Below, one piece after another: positions 18,944-27,859 of a stretch of 64,000 nt of DNA; positions within the stretch are counted from its first letter, which is position 1, and every line of letters begins with the position of its first letter. Made by a program: the position numbers and the translations under genes. Under the pieces are notes generated by a model. That model searched no databases and had not been told where the DNA came from. It was given only the letters and a program-made list of their open reading frames with translations. Source of the DNA: Cladorhizidae sp. MBARI D1340-BT2 (Eukaryota > Porifera > Demospongiae > Poecilosclerida > Cladorhizidae); the NCBI GenBank assembly GCA_028752905.1, contig JAQNBH010000002.1, forward strand, positions 32,139,530-32,203,529, read 5' to 3'.

Positions 18944-21559
18944 CTCCCCCCTTTCCTTCCTGGTTTCCTCCGTCCATGCTTGACGAGACAGCCCATCTGC
19001 ATTCGCATTGGCTTTCCCTGGACGGTGAACGATGACGTAGTTGTAAGGTTGGAGGAGTAGTGCCCATCTCGTAAGTCTTCCTCCTGTGTCTCGCATTCTG
19101 TCGAGGTAACGGAGACAGTTGTGGTCCGTGGCAATAGTGAAACTGACACCAGTGAGGTAAACTGAAAAATATTTGACTGCTTCAATAATGGCGAGGCATT
19201 CCTTTTCTACCGCCGCATAGTTCCTCTCCCGGGAGAGAAGCTTTCGGGAGAAGAAAGCTACGGGACGGTCATTCTGTGCCTCATCCATCTGGCTGAGCAC
19301 TGCACCCACCCCAACATCAGACGCATCCGTCTGGACCACAAATTGTCGGTTGAAGTCGGGTCCCTGAAGGACTGGCTCACTCGACAGGGCATCCTTCAGT
19401 GCCTGGAAGGCTCGCTGGTGTGTCTCTGTCCATTCTACTTTGTCGGGGAGGTCCTTTCGGGTGAGGTCTGATAGTGGAGCGGCAGTAGTAGTGTACTTAG
19501 GGATAAATCGCCGATAGATTCCAGTCAGCCCTAAGAATGATCTGATGTCCTTCTTTTTCTTTGGAACTGTGAAGTCTTGCACGGCCTGTACTTTACCAAG
19601 CTCAGGTCTGACCTGTCCTTTCCCTACAACGTGGCCAAGGTATGGGCATGTGTACATGGCATACTTGCACTTTGCTTGTTTTGCAGTGAGCCCTGCCTCA
19701 CTAAGTCGGGTCAGCGTCTGTTCTAGGTGGTTGAGGTGGTGCTGCCAGGTTGTACTAAACACCACAATGTCATCCATGTAGGCTGCTACAAAGTCTGAGG
19801 CATCCCCAAATATGGTGTTCATCATGCGTTGAAAAACGCTGGGAGCTCCCACTAGCATCACTTTGAATTGGTATTTACCAAACGGGGTGACAAAAGCTGT
19901 CTTCTGGCGTGAATTCTCATCAACTGGCACCTGCCAGTACCCTTTGGTGAGGTCCAGCGTGGTGAGGTATGTAGCTCTGGCTAAGCCATCGATCAACTCA
20001 TCAACTCTGGGCATAGGAAATGGGTCGGGACGGGTCACTGCATTGAGTCGACGATAGTCCACACAGAGGCGCAGTGACCCATCTTTCTTTGGAACCAGCA
20101 CGATGGGAGCAGCCCATGCACTGGTGCTAGCCTCGATGAGGTCCGCCCTCAACATCTGGTCTATTTCCCTTCTGACGGTGTCTCTCCTGGAGTGGGGTAG
20201 GTGGTAGGGGGGTGAGTGGACGGGCAGAGCTTCTCCGGTTGCTATTTGCATGAATGCCATTTGAGTTCTCCCCGGCTCGTTCGTAAAAACATGTTCATGC
20301 TGTCGTAAGAGGGCAAGTAACTCTTCTTTCTGGTGTTCATCCAGTTCCTCATTTAGATGTACTGTTGGTGGTTTCTCTTCATCTGGCCACGTTGGAATGT
20401 CCACTTCAGTCGTGTCGTCCATTCCTACGCTGGCTGTCAGGCATATCGCGGAGGGCGATTCCCATCTTGCCAACATGTTGACGTGGTACTTCCTGAGCGG
20501 TCTCCTACTGCCATCCATCCTAACCCGGAATGTGGTGGGGGACAGCTTGTCCACCACTGGGAAAGGGCCCTGCCATTTGGCCAGGAGTTTGTTTGACGAT
20601 GACGGCAGCAGGACTAGCACAAGGTCTCCAATCTGAAAGGTCCTCTCTCTGGTGGTCTTGTCGTAATACCGCTTCATCTCCTTTTTGGCATCCTTTTCAC
20701 AGACTGTTGCAGATTTCTGGGCTGCTTCGAGGCGACGATATGCCTCTTGAAGGAAGGACACTGTGCTTTCTGGGGCCTGCTTGGGTGCTTCCCATTCTTC
20801 CTTGACGATATCAAGTGGTCCGCGGGGGTTCCATCCATAGAGGAGCTCAAATGGGGAGTAGCCAGTGCTTTCCTGGGGGACGCTGCGGTACGCAAAGAGT
20901 ACGTACGGGAGAACCTTGTTCCACTGATTATCAAATTGGCCAATCAGTTTCCTTAGCATCTGCTTGAGTGTTGCGTTGAACCTCTCAACCATACCATCAG
21001 TTTGAGGATGGTATGCAGAGGTCTTGATAGAGCGGATACCGAATAGGCGATAGAATTCCTGGAGTAAGCCACTAGTGAAGTTAGCTCCTCGGTCCGTTAG
21101 AATTTCATCCGGGAGTCCAACCCTGGAGAACAACTCGATGAGTGCCTCTGCCACGTCTGTACTGGTAGTCGTGCATAGTGGAAATGCCTCAGGGAATCGT
21201 GTGCCATAGTCACAGACTGTCAAGATAAATCTGTGGCCCTCCTTTGTCTCCGGCACCGGTCCCACCATGTCCATGGCTATACGGCGAAAAGGTATCCGCA
21301 TCACAGGTAAGGGAATTAGTGCTACCTTTCGTGGTTTGGTAGTGGCTGATCTCTGGCAGTCTTGGCAGCGGGTACACAGCTCTGCCACATCTGTCCTCAT
21401 CCCTGGCCAGAAGAATCGCTGCATAAGTCGTGCTGTTGTTCTCTTTCTTCCCAAGTGGCCTGCCCACGGTATCTGGTGTGCCATCCTGAGGACTGTCTCC
21501 CGGTATGGCTGTGGCAGTAACCGCTGGTTTATCTCATCATTTGCTTGGCTGGGGTCCAT
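18881..21559 (-). CDS. pol: integrase - reverse transcriptase - RNase H polyprotein of element 2
   Basis: Open for 892 codons. Residues 28, 35, 65 and 68 form the HHCC zinc site; Asp97, Asp156 and Glu192 are the integrase DD35E triad; residues about 325-365 (QGPFPVVDKL to YHVNMLARW) form a GPY/F-like module; reverse transcriptase spans about 440-640 with LDLTKGYWQVPV and YMDD at 594-597; RNase H spans about 738-860, with Asp745 in TDASDVG and ADGLSR near the end. Integrase comes first, the reverse of ordinary gypsy elements. One oddity is at residues 567-571: VM is followed at once by LVGAP, so the Pro-Phe-Gly of the conserved MPFGL motif is absent, consistent with a 9-base in-frame deletion at 19855/19856. 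Element 1 has the motif intact. Confidence 0.95.
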   Translation of the reverse strand: MDPSQANDEINQRLLPQPYRETVLRMAHQIPWAGHLGRKRTTARLMQRFFWPGMRTDVAELCTRCQDCQRSATTKPRKVALIPLPVMRIPFRRIAMDMVGPVPETKEGHRFILTVCDYGTRFPEAFPLCTTTSTDVAEALIELFSRVGLPDEILTDRGANFTSGLLQEFYRLFGIRSIKTSAYHPQTDGMVERFNATLKQMLRKLIGQFDNQWNKVLPYVLFAYRSVPQESTGYSPFELLYGWNPRGPLDIVKEEWEAPKQAPESTVSFLQEAYRRLEAAQKSATVCEKDAKKEMKRYYDKTTRERTFQIGDLVLVLLPSSSNKLLAKWQGPFPVVDKLSPTTFRVRMDGSRRPLRKYHVNMLARWESPSAICLTASVGMDDTTEVDIPTWPDEEKPPTVHLNEELDEHQKEELLALLRQHEHVFTNEPGRTQMAFMQIATGEALPVHSPPYHLPHSRRDTVRREIDQMLRADLIEASTSAWAAPIVLVPKKDGSLRLCVDYRRLNAVTRPDPFPMPRVDELIDGLARATYLTTLDLTKGYWQVPVDENSRQKTAFVTPFGKYQFKVMLVGAPSVFQRMMNTIFGDASDFVAAYMDDIVVFSTTWQHHLNHLEQTLTRLSEAGLTAKQAKCKYAMYTCPYLGHVVGKGQVRPELGKVQAVQDFTVPKKKKDIRSFLGLTGIYRRFIPKYTTTAAPLSDLTRKDLPDKVEWTETHQRAFQALKDALSSEPVLQGPDFNRQFVVQTDASDVGVGAVLSQMDEAQNDRPVAFFSRKLLSRERNYAAVEKECLAIIEAVKYFSVYLTGVSFTIATDHNCLRYLDRMRDTGGRLTRWALLLQPYNYVIVHRPGKANANADGLSRQAWTEETRKERGECQGFLNHEPLQGSELGPQTT
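18944..18961 (-). other. polypurine tract of element 2
   Basis: Minus strand AGGAAGGAAAGGGGGGAG, 18 purines, ends exactly at the 3' LTR; expected site of plus-strand priming. Confidence 0.85.
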
Positions 21560-22485
21560 CTTCTATACAGGAGGCCATCCTTGTAGTGGAAGGGGGTGTC
21601 CAGCTGATTTGCCTTCCTCCTGGGGTGTTCCAGTGATGGGTCTTCAGTTTGTGCTTTCCTTAGTTGGTCTGGTCCGCCGTCGAGTGGTACCTGCTGACCC
21701 CAGATTGACTGATACTTCTTTCTCTCTACTCTCTTAGCACTCCTGGTCTGCTTCCTTTTGTTGGAGGAAGTCAGGAACATATCATCCTCCCAGTCCGGGA
21801 GGCCATCGTCGTCCAACGAGTCGGTATCGTCCTGCTTAGCCCCAGTCAGTGTGTTCTCCATGTGTAATGGCATGTTCTTCTGTGCATCATTGATGTCTTC
21901 CTCCACATCAGCCACATCTGAGCTGGTCTGCTCGTCTTCTGTCGATGTATTCAACTGCGTGACATCTGTGCTGCTGTCCTCGTCCTGGTCCGGATTATCA
22001 GAGAGTTCAGCATAGGTGATTGGTCTTGGACAGCGGCGTCTCGGTCGTTGGGTTCTCTTCTGTGCTTGCAGCATGAGATTGGCTAAGTCGGGGAGGTCTA
22101 GTCCTAGCAGCACGTCCCTGTCAAGGTGTCGATTCACTGCAACCGTCATGACACGCTTCTTCCCTAGTACCCTGAGGTTGACCTTGGCTGTCGGTAGGGA
22201 TTTCGGGTGGCCATGCACTCCTGTAACTAACACCCGGTCTCCAGTGAGCGCTCCACTTTTGATCCACTGGCTATTGATCTGGGTCTGTGTGCAGCCAGAG
22301 TCGATTGTCATCTCTGCAATTCGTTGCCCGTCGATGGTACCTGGAAGATGTAATAACACAGGTAAGTTAGATGATAAACCAACATACGTGACTGCCCGTC
22401 TCGGGCACTTGGCAGCCATGTGTCCATATTCGTTGCAGTGGAAGCAGCGTGGTCGTCCTTCTGCATCGAAGGATGGTGGTTGTGG
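21529..22485 (-). CDS. CCHC knuckle and aspartic protease of element 2
   Basis: This frame holds the nucleocapsid zinc knuckle CFHCNEYGHMAAKC at 22446-22405, then the protease with catalytic Asp-Ser-Gly (22302-22294, TIDSGCTQTQ) and the second motif DVLLGLDLPDL. A long acidic linker rich in Asp, Glu, Thr and Ser follows, ending in KDGLLYRRW at the start of the integrase N-domain. It overlaps the integrase frame by 31 bases in a -1 relation. Protease motifs look complete. Confidence 0.8.
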   Translation of the reverse strand, partial: PQPPSFDAEGRPRCFHCNEYGHMAAKCPRRAVTYVGLSSNLPVLLHLPGTIDGQRIAEMTIDSGCTQTQINSQWIKSGALTGDRVLVTGVHGHPKSLPTAKVNLRVLGKKRVMTVAVNRHLDRDVLLGLDLPDLANLMLQAQKRTQRPRRRCPRPITYAELSDNPDQDEDSSTDVTQLNTSTEDEQTSSDVADVEEDINDAQKNMPLHMENTLTGAKQDDTDSLDDDGLPDWEDDMFLTSSNKRKQTRSAKRVERKKYQSIWGQQVPLDGGPDQLRKAQTEDPSLEHPRRKANQLDTPFHYKDGLLYRRWTPAKQMMR

Positions 22486-23645
22486 GGGTCGCGTGTCGGG
22501 TGCCCGCCTGGTGTCTCCGTTCTAGTTCGTTCCTGCCCATTGTGTGTCTGTGCTGGTCGGGGTTGGTAGCCAACACTTTCACTTTGTGGTTTGTTCGATC
22601 TCGGTGGTCTCATCCACAGTCTTCTTGGCTCCTCTGTTTTTGGTTTGAAGAGCTGATACTCTTCCACAAGCCGGCCAGCTTCTATGTGGGTTTTCGGCTT
22701 CTTCTCCCATATCCAGGCCTGTAGTTTTGGATCCGTCAATGCCTGGATCCCCTGATCAATGACCAGCATCTCATGTAGTTCCCGTCTGGTGGTGGCTGAC
22801 TTGGTCCATCTGGTGAGGTTGATGTCAGCTCTTTTGAAGAGCTCATGCGCTGACTCACCATGCACTGGTGTAAGCTCTCTCCATCTAATTCGGTAGGTCT
22901 CTGGGGTGATGCCATGGTACTCAATCAATGTTTGTCGGATTGTCGGGAAGTCTCTCTTTCGGTCTTCAGGGAGGTCAGCTAGGAAGTTTAGGGATTTTTC
23001 GTCCAAGACGGTAAGTAGGTTTGCTATCCAATAGCTGGGATGGACTTCGAAAGTGGTCATGTGTGATTCAAAGTGGTCTAGGAACGACTCCACTTCTGCT
23101 GTGTCCTTCTGCAGTCTGGGTGCATCCTTGCCCGTCTTTCTTTTGTTTTCCTGCCGTCGTTGCTCTTCGGCTTTCTCCTACCGTCTACTCTCTCTCTCCT
23201 CTTGTCTCTGAGCATCGTTGTTTTGTTGGGTGCGTTCGAACAGTTCCATCCACCGTTCTTGGTCCCTCTGCTGTCTCTCGTCTTCTCTCTGTCGTAAATC
23301 CTCAAGTTCCTCCTTGCGACGTATCTCAGTCTGCTCTAACCTCTCGGCTTCTGCTCTCTCTCTCATCTGTTTGTCCTCTCTCTCCTGCAGGTAGCGGCGC
23401 TCTTTCTTGAGCTCTGCCTTCTCCTCTCGTCTGCAAAATTCTTCTAGCAGTTTCTTCGTCTCCTGGATGTGAGTAGTCTCCATCTGGTCCATTTTTGCAG
23501 TGAGCGCTTCGATTTTGGAGTCCTCAGTCTCTGTAGAGTCAGAGAGGAACCCTTCCAAATCAGCGGAGTCCCTGCTGTTTGAATCCTCTGGGGTAGGGAA
23601 GTGTGCTTTGTCTGATTGTAGCTGGCATTTTGGTCTTGTAGACAT
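22450..23645 (-). pseudogene. gag: gag of element 2 (in-frame stop)
   Basis: Capsid protein of the retrotransposon. The frame opens at ATG 23645, with a long charged coiled coil (Glu/Arg-rich) up to a TAG codon at 23180-23178. The same frame then continues to 22308. After the stop come a capsid segment and a region strongly like a SCAN domain (for example LHEMLVIDQGIQALTDPKLQ and QAWIWEKKPKTHIEAGRLVE), about 22900-22650. The frame shifts near 22485, in a run of five C, just before the CCHC knuckle, which is read in the protease frame. The stop and shift are seen directly; whether either is tolerated by recoding is unknown. Confidence 0.85.
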
Positions 23646-23678
23646 AGTTGTTCTTTAGCGATGGGTTCGAAATCGGTA

Positions 23679-23689
23679 GCTGCCACCAA
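23679..23689 (-). other. primer binding site of element 2
   Basis: Minus strand TTGGTGGCAGC directly abuts the 5' LTR and is identical to that of element 1. Confidence 0.65.
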
Positions 23690-24041
23690 TGTGAGGGATC
23701 TATTCTCTTTGCTAGTATACTATATAGTAGATTCCCATGAAACTGTCTGAATATGGCTTTAAGTTATTAATTCAGTGATAATATGCAGCACACTCACAAC
23801 ACAATCAAGAACTCTTGGGCCCCCTGACTCAGAGGCCTGGCTCCTTTAAATAGGCTGCCAGGTGTGAGTCAGGTTATTCCCTTACAAGGTAATACTAATT
23901 AGCTAGTCTGTTCCTTCCCTGGCCAATCAGAACTGTCCAGGGGAATCTCATGACCTATGTACTATTGGCTATCACTCTCTATGTGGTCTGTGGTCCCAGT
24001 TCAGACCCTTGCAGGGGTTCATGGTTGAGGAATCCCTGACA
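23690..24041 (-). repeat. 5' LTR of element 2 (promoter LTR)
   Basis: 352 bases with TG...CA ends. It carries the TATA-like box (minus strand, 23852-23845) in a context shared with the LTR of element 1, so this copy would drive the genomic RNA. Confidence 0.95.
23845..23852 (-). promoter_or_regulatory. TATA-like box in 5' LTR of element 2
   Basis: Minus strand TATTTAAA inside GCCTATTTAAAGGAGCC, conserved with element 1 while the surrounding LTR is not. Confidence 0.5.
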
Positions 24042-24046
24042 CCAAC
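24042..24046. other. target site duplication of element 2, right
   Basis: ccaac directly after the CA end of the LTR, identical to 18587-18591. Confidence 0.9.
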
Positions 24047-24689
24047 CTTACCAAAATTGCAACAAGAAGAACTTACCCAGTTACAGGATGAATTCGAAGA
24101 CGTGATAAGCGACCTGTCAAGCTATAAAGATAGTGTGCTGTATTGAAATGTGTTGTGCAATATTGTATGATGTAATAATCCACCTATCAAGTAGCAATTA
24201 ATTTTCCTGTCAAAAGGATAGATTCGCCATTATACCACAAAGTCTGGTTGTTAAGCCAGATGCTCTAGTGGCAATCAACAACGAGGCTTTAACGATATAC
24301 CAATGAAATGTATCTTGTATATTTGTATAATTATATGGATTGTAAGTCTATTTACTAGGCCAGCTACATGGGTGGCAAATGGTTTTGAACTGTTACAGAG
24401 CCAAATCTCGGAATTATTTTCTTCGCCAGCAGTCAAAGAAATACCAACTTTTGTGTAGAAGTAGCGACCATTGCTTCACTAAACCACCAGTAAAGTAGCT
24501 AACTGTTTAACATCTTAGTATACCTTAATAGCCAGCTTTAATGTCGAAACAATTGTAACCATGTAGCTCAGTCCCAACTGGTAATAGTAACCATCCCTCC
24601 AATTGATAGCCCTGGAGGCAAATATCAATAAAACATGCCCAATAATTGCTCATTAGGCTTATAAGAGTTTGGGGGAAATGGAGGGAGTG

Positions 24690-24803
24690 GCGGAATGTTC
24701 TGGGCACAACCAGGGATTATTGGAGGAGGGGAGGGGAATGTTCAGGGCACAACCAGGGATTATTGGAGGAGGGGAGGGGAATGTTCAGGGCACAACCAGG
24801 GAT
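24690..24803 (+). repeat. ~43-bp tandem repeat
   Basis: Nearly three copies of gggcacaaccagggattatt plus ggaggaggggaggggaatgt. No gene in 24147-25340 otherwise. Confidence 0.85.
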
Positions 24804-25437
24804 TCAAGCCTTGACCTCTGCTTTCCAGGCACTGCTATATACTCAACGTTACTCAACAGTTGAGCTGTGGGCATTGTAATGGTTACGTTCTCCAAACAGG
24901 AACTTAAACTCCTTCACAGCCCCAATAAATCACAGCCCCAATAAATAATAACCACCCTTCTAATAGAAACTGTCCTTATAATTGTAACTGCCAATCCAAT
25001 CTTAATCGCAGGGAGATTGGAGGTAAGTAAATAGTAATCAGGGTTGAAGAATATACGGTACTTGGTATTACATTTATTTGTGTGAATGAACAGAAAAATC
25101 ATATTTTTACATTAACAAGGGAAAATATATTCTTGCGCAATACTTGTTATATATAATTAAAATAATTATCATATCTTGACATTAAAGGGTATATAGCTGA
25201 AATGCTTTTTTCTTCTTTTTTTTTTTTTTTTGCATTTGTTAGTATACAGAAGCCTGAGGGGGAAATTTCTGTTTGAAGCAAAGTATTTTTGTAGTAATAG
25301 TTAAATTGCAAACTAATGATTTACTTCCTATTTTGGGTGTGGCTAATTGAAGCCGCAAGGTAAGGAACCCTACATGCTTGATAAGCTAGTTGTTAGCTCT
25401 CTTGTAACAAGTTATCTACTACATCTTAATGCTAGGA

Positions 25438-25766
25438 TGGTTGGCAGATGCATGGCAGCTGGCAATACTTTAAAGGATGGTAGTCTTCATCTCTTCCCAA
25501 AATATCTTGTTTTGAGGAAAAATTGGGCTGAACAAGTGAATAGGAGCAGGGGGGAATGGAAGCCTCAAAATTACTCCAGCAAGCACTTTGAAGACGGGTG
25601 TTTTAAGCCTGCAAAAAATCTTTCCCAAGCTATGGGCTTGGAGAAAATGCAAACTCGGTTGATGCCATTCCAACCTTGTTCCACAAACCTGCCTCTCAGA
25701 AGAAGACCCCATCAGCTAAACCATGGCCAAAGAAACAGAGAAGAATGGCATATGAAAAGCGTGAGA
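25438..25766 (+). pseudogene. THAP-domain exon, degenerate
   Basis: THAP domains are C2CH zinc-finger DNA-binding modules found in cellular proteins and P-type transposases. From ATG 25438 the frame reads MVGRCMAAGNTLKDGSLHLF, then LRKNWAEQVNRSRGEWKP and SSKHFEDGCFKP, matching the THAP scaffold (N-terminal Cys, HLFP, a Trp, KHF). The second and third zinc-ligand cysteines appear to be missing, which suggests decay. Near the end the natural frame (RRMAYEKRERL) lies one base off, followed by a possible donor gttaag at 25765. No transposase core is visible next to it. Confidence 0.6.
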
Positions 25767-25974
25767 GATTAGGTTAAGCATTCAAATGCATTGCGGTGTA
25801 CTGTTGTTATAATTATATAGACCAATATGTATACTGGTATATAGATTGTGGATGCATGTATGAAGTGAGTTAAGTAATTGTGTTGTGTATAGTTGGTTTA
25901 ATTTTTTTTTTATGGTTAGACTTCAATATATTCAAGTTAATCATTGCTAACTCCTGAAAGTAGCCCACTCTGTG

Positions 25975-27305
25975 TTGATATTCATTAGTTATCTAGCCAA
26001 TGAGGATCTGCAAGAATGATGAAGAGATTAGTCTGTGTTGAGTTATCTAGCCAATGAGGATCTACAAGAATGATGTAGGGATTAGTCTGTGTTGATATTC
26101 ATAAGTTATCTAGCCAATGAGAATGATGTAGGGATTAGTCTGTGTTGATATTCATTAGTTGTCTAGCCAATGAGGATCCGCAAGAATGATGTAGAGATTA
26201 GTCTGTGTTGATATTCATTAGTTGTCTAGCCAATGAGGATCTGAGTGATGTGTAGCTGTGTGATGTGTGCCTGAGTGATGTGTAGCTCTGTGATGTGTGC
26301 CTGAGTGATGTGTAGCTGTGTGCCTGAGTGATGTGTAGCTATGTGATGTGTGCCCGTGTGATGTGTGCCTGAGTGATGTGTAGCTATGTGATGTGTGCCC
26401 GAGTGATGTTTAGCTGTGTGCAAGAATGATGTAGAGATTAGTCTGTGTTGATATTCATTAGTTGTCTAGCCAATGAGGATCTGCAAGAATGATGTAGATA
26501 TTCATTAGTTATCTAGCCAATGAGGATCTACAAGAATGATGTAGAGATTAGTCTGTGTTGATATTAATTAGTTATCTAGCCAATGAGAATGATGTAGGGA
26601 TTAGTCTGTGTTGATATTCATTAGTTGTCTAGCCAATGAGGATCTGCAAGAATAATGTAGAGATTAGTCTGTGTTGATATTCATTAGTTATCTAGCCATG
26701 AGGATCTGCAAGAATGATGTAGAGATTAGTCTGTGTTGATATTCATTAGTTATCTAGCCAGGATCTGCAAGAATGATGTAGAGATTAGTCTGTGTTGATA
26801 TTAATTAGTTATATAGCCATGAGGATCTGCAAGAATGATGTAGAGATTAGTCTGTATTGATATTCATTAGTTATCTAGCCAATGAGGATCTGCAAGAATG
26901 ATGTAGAGATTAGTCTGTGTTGATATTCATTAGTTATCTAGCCAGGATCTGCAAGAATGATGTAGAGATTAGTCTGTGTTGATATTCATTAGTTATCTAG
27001 CCAATGAGGATCTGCAAGAATGATGTAGAGATTAGTTATCTAGCCAATGAGGATCTGCAAGAATGATGTAGAGATTAGTCTGTGTTGATATTCATTAGTT
27101 ATCTAGCCAATGAGGATCTGCAAGAATGATGTAGAGATTAGTCTGTGTTGATATTCATTAGTTATCTAGCCAGGATCTGCAAGAATGATGTAGAGATTAG
27201 TCTGTGTTGATATTCATTAGTTATCTAGCCAATGAGGATCTGCAAGAATGATGTAGAGATTAGTTATCTAACCAATGAGGATCTACAAGAATGATGTAGA
27301 GAATA
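25975..27305 (+). repeat. ~60-bp minisatellite with nested short array
   Basis: About twenty copies of a unit with tgttgatattcattagttat, ctagccaatgaggatctgca and agaatgatgtagagattagt. At 26245-26415 one unit is interrupted by a separate array of 14-to-28-base units (gatgtgtgcctgagtgatgt...). Confidence 0.95.
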
Positions 27306-27584
27306 GTGAGAAGCTGTGGTATACTAGCTAGTGTACAGAAGCTAATAATGTCTGCAGATTATTTAGTGAAAGAAAAACTAGAAGCTACTCTTGAGAGTTA
27401 CCTTTGTATATATTATGTAGTTCTAGTGCTAGATGCCCATACTAGAACGAGAATGAGCAAATAGTGTTAGGTTAACCAAGGTGCCTTACCTGTCTGCTAA
27501 AGGAGGTAGCAGTATTGGTCTAGATTACAAACAAAGCTTATAGTGCCGTACAGGCCTTCTGTGTCAGTATATTGTGGTGAGTGA

Positions 27585-27613
27585 GAGAATGTGTGTGTGT
27601 GTGTGTGTGTGTG
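27585..27613 (+). repeat. TG microsatellite
   Basis: (TG)n run of about fourteen dinucleotides. Confidence 0.9.
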
Positions 27614-27672
27614 CATAAGGCATGCTCACCACTCACCAGTACCCTCACCACACCCAAAGAGTAAACCAAAAA

Positions 27673-27852
27673 TCCAAAATGGACACATGTGTGGCCATGT
27701 GCTTTGAAACTGCTGATGTCTCTTTGTGAGTATTTCAAGCCAAGGGACGGACTCCCTCATCCTAAAGGATCCTTATCCTGTTCTGTACAATCCGAAGTGA
27801 TCGCTCTATTATATAACAGAGAAGTTGAAAAGGTCAAAGGGAGGAAAAGCAA
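27673..27852 (+). CDS. exon-like ORF of unknown protein
   Basis: Open frame with CEYFKPRDGLPHPKGSLSCS in its middle and ending at a good donor, gcaag|gtcagt. It has the look of an N-terminal exon of a transposon-derived invertebrate protein, but I cannot name it with certainty. No continuing exon was recognised downstream. Confidence 0.3.
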
Positions 27853-27859
27853 GGTCAGT

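Larger units (their letters stand above)
18592..24041 (-). mobile_element. complete LTR retrotransposon, Gmr1-like (element 2)
   Basis: Element of 5450 bases with 352-base LTRs at both ends and a 5-base target duplication ccaac. Minus-strand order: LTR, primer site, gag with SCAN-like region and CCHC knuckle, protease, integrase, GPY/F-like module, reverse transcriptase, RNase H, polypurine tract, LTR. Integrase upstream of reverse transcriptase is diagnostic of the Gmr1-like arrangement. The two LTRs differ at a single base by eye (18899 G versus 23997 C), so the insertion is recent, yet gag has an in-frame stop, the frame changes twice and reverse transcriptase lacks three conserved residues. 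Confidence 0.95.
18530..24146 (+). pseudogene. short ORF split by retrotransposon element 2
   Basis: The DNA left of element 2 (18530-18591) and right of it (24047-24146) form one continuous frame once the element and one copy of its target duplication are ignored. The frame starts at ATG 18530 or, if the agreeable splice acceptor ggcag at 18532-18536 is real, as an exon at 18537, and ends at TGA 24144-24146. It gives about 53 residues, acidic and Gln/Glu-rich (for example LQQEELTQLQDEFEDVISDL), probably a coiled coil. I do not recognise the protein. It could be the last exon of a host gene or a chance frame. Confidence 0.4.
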
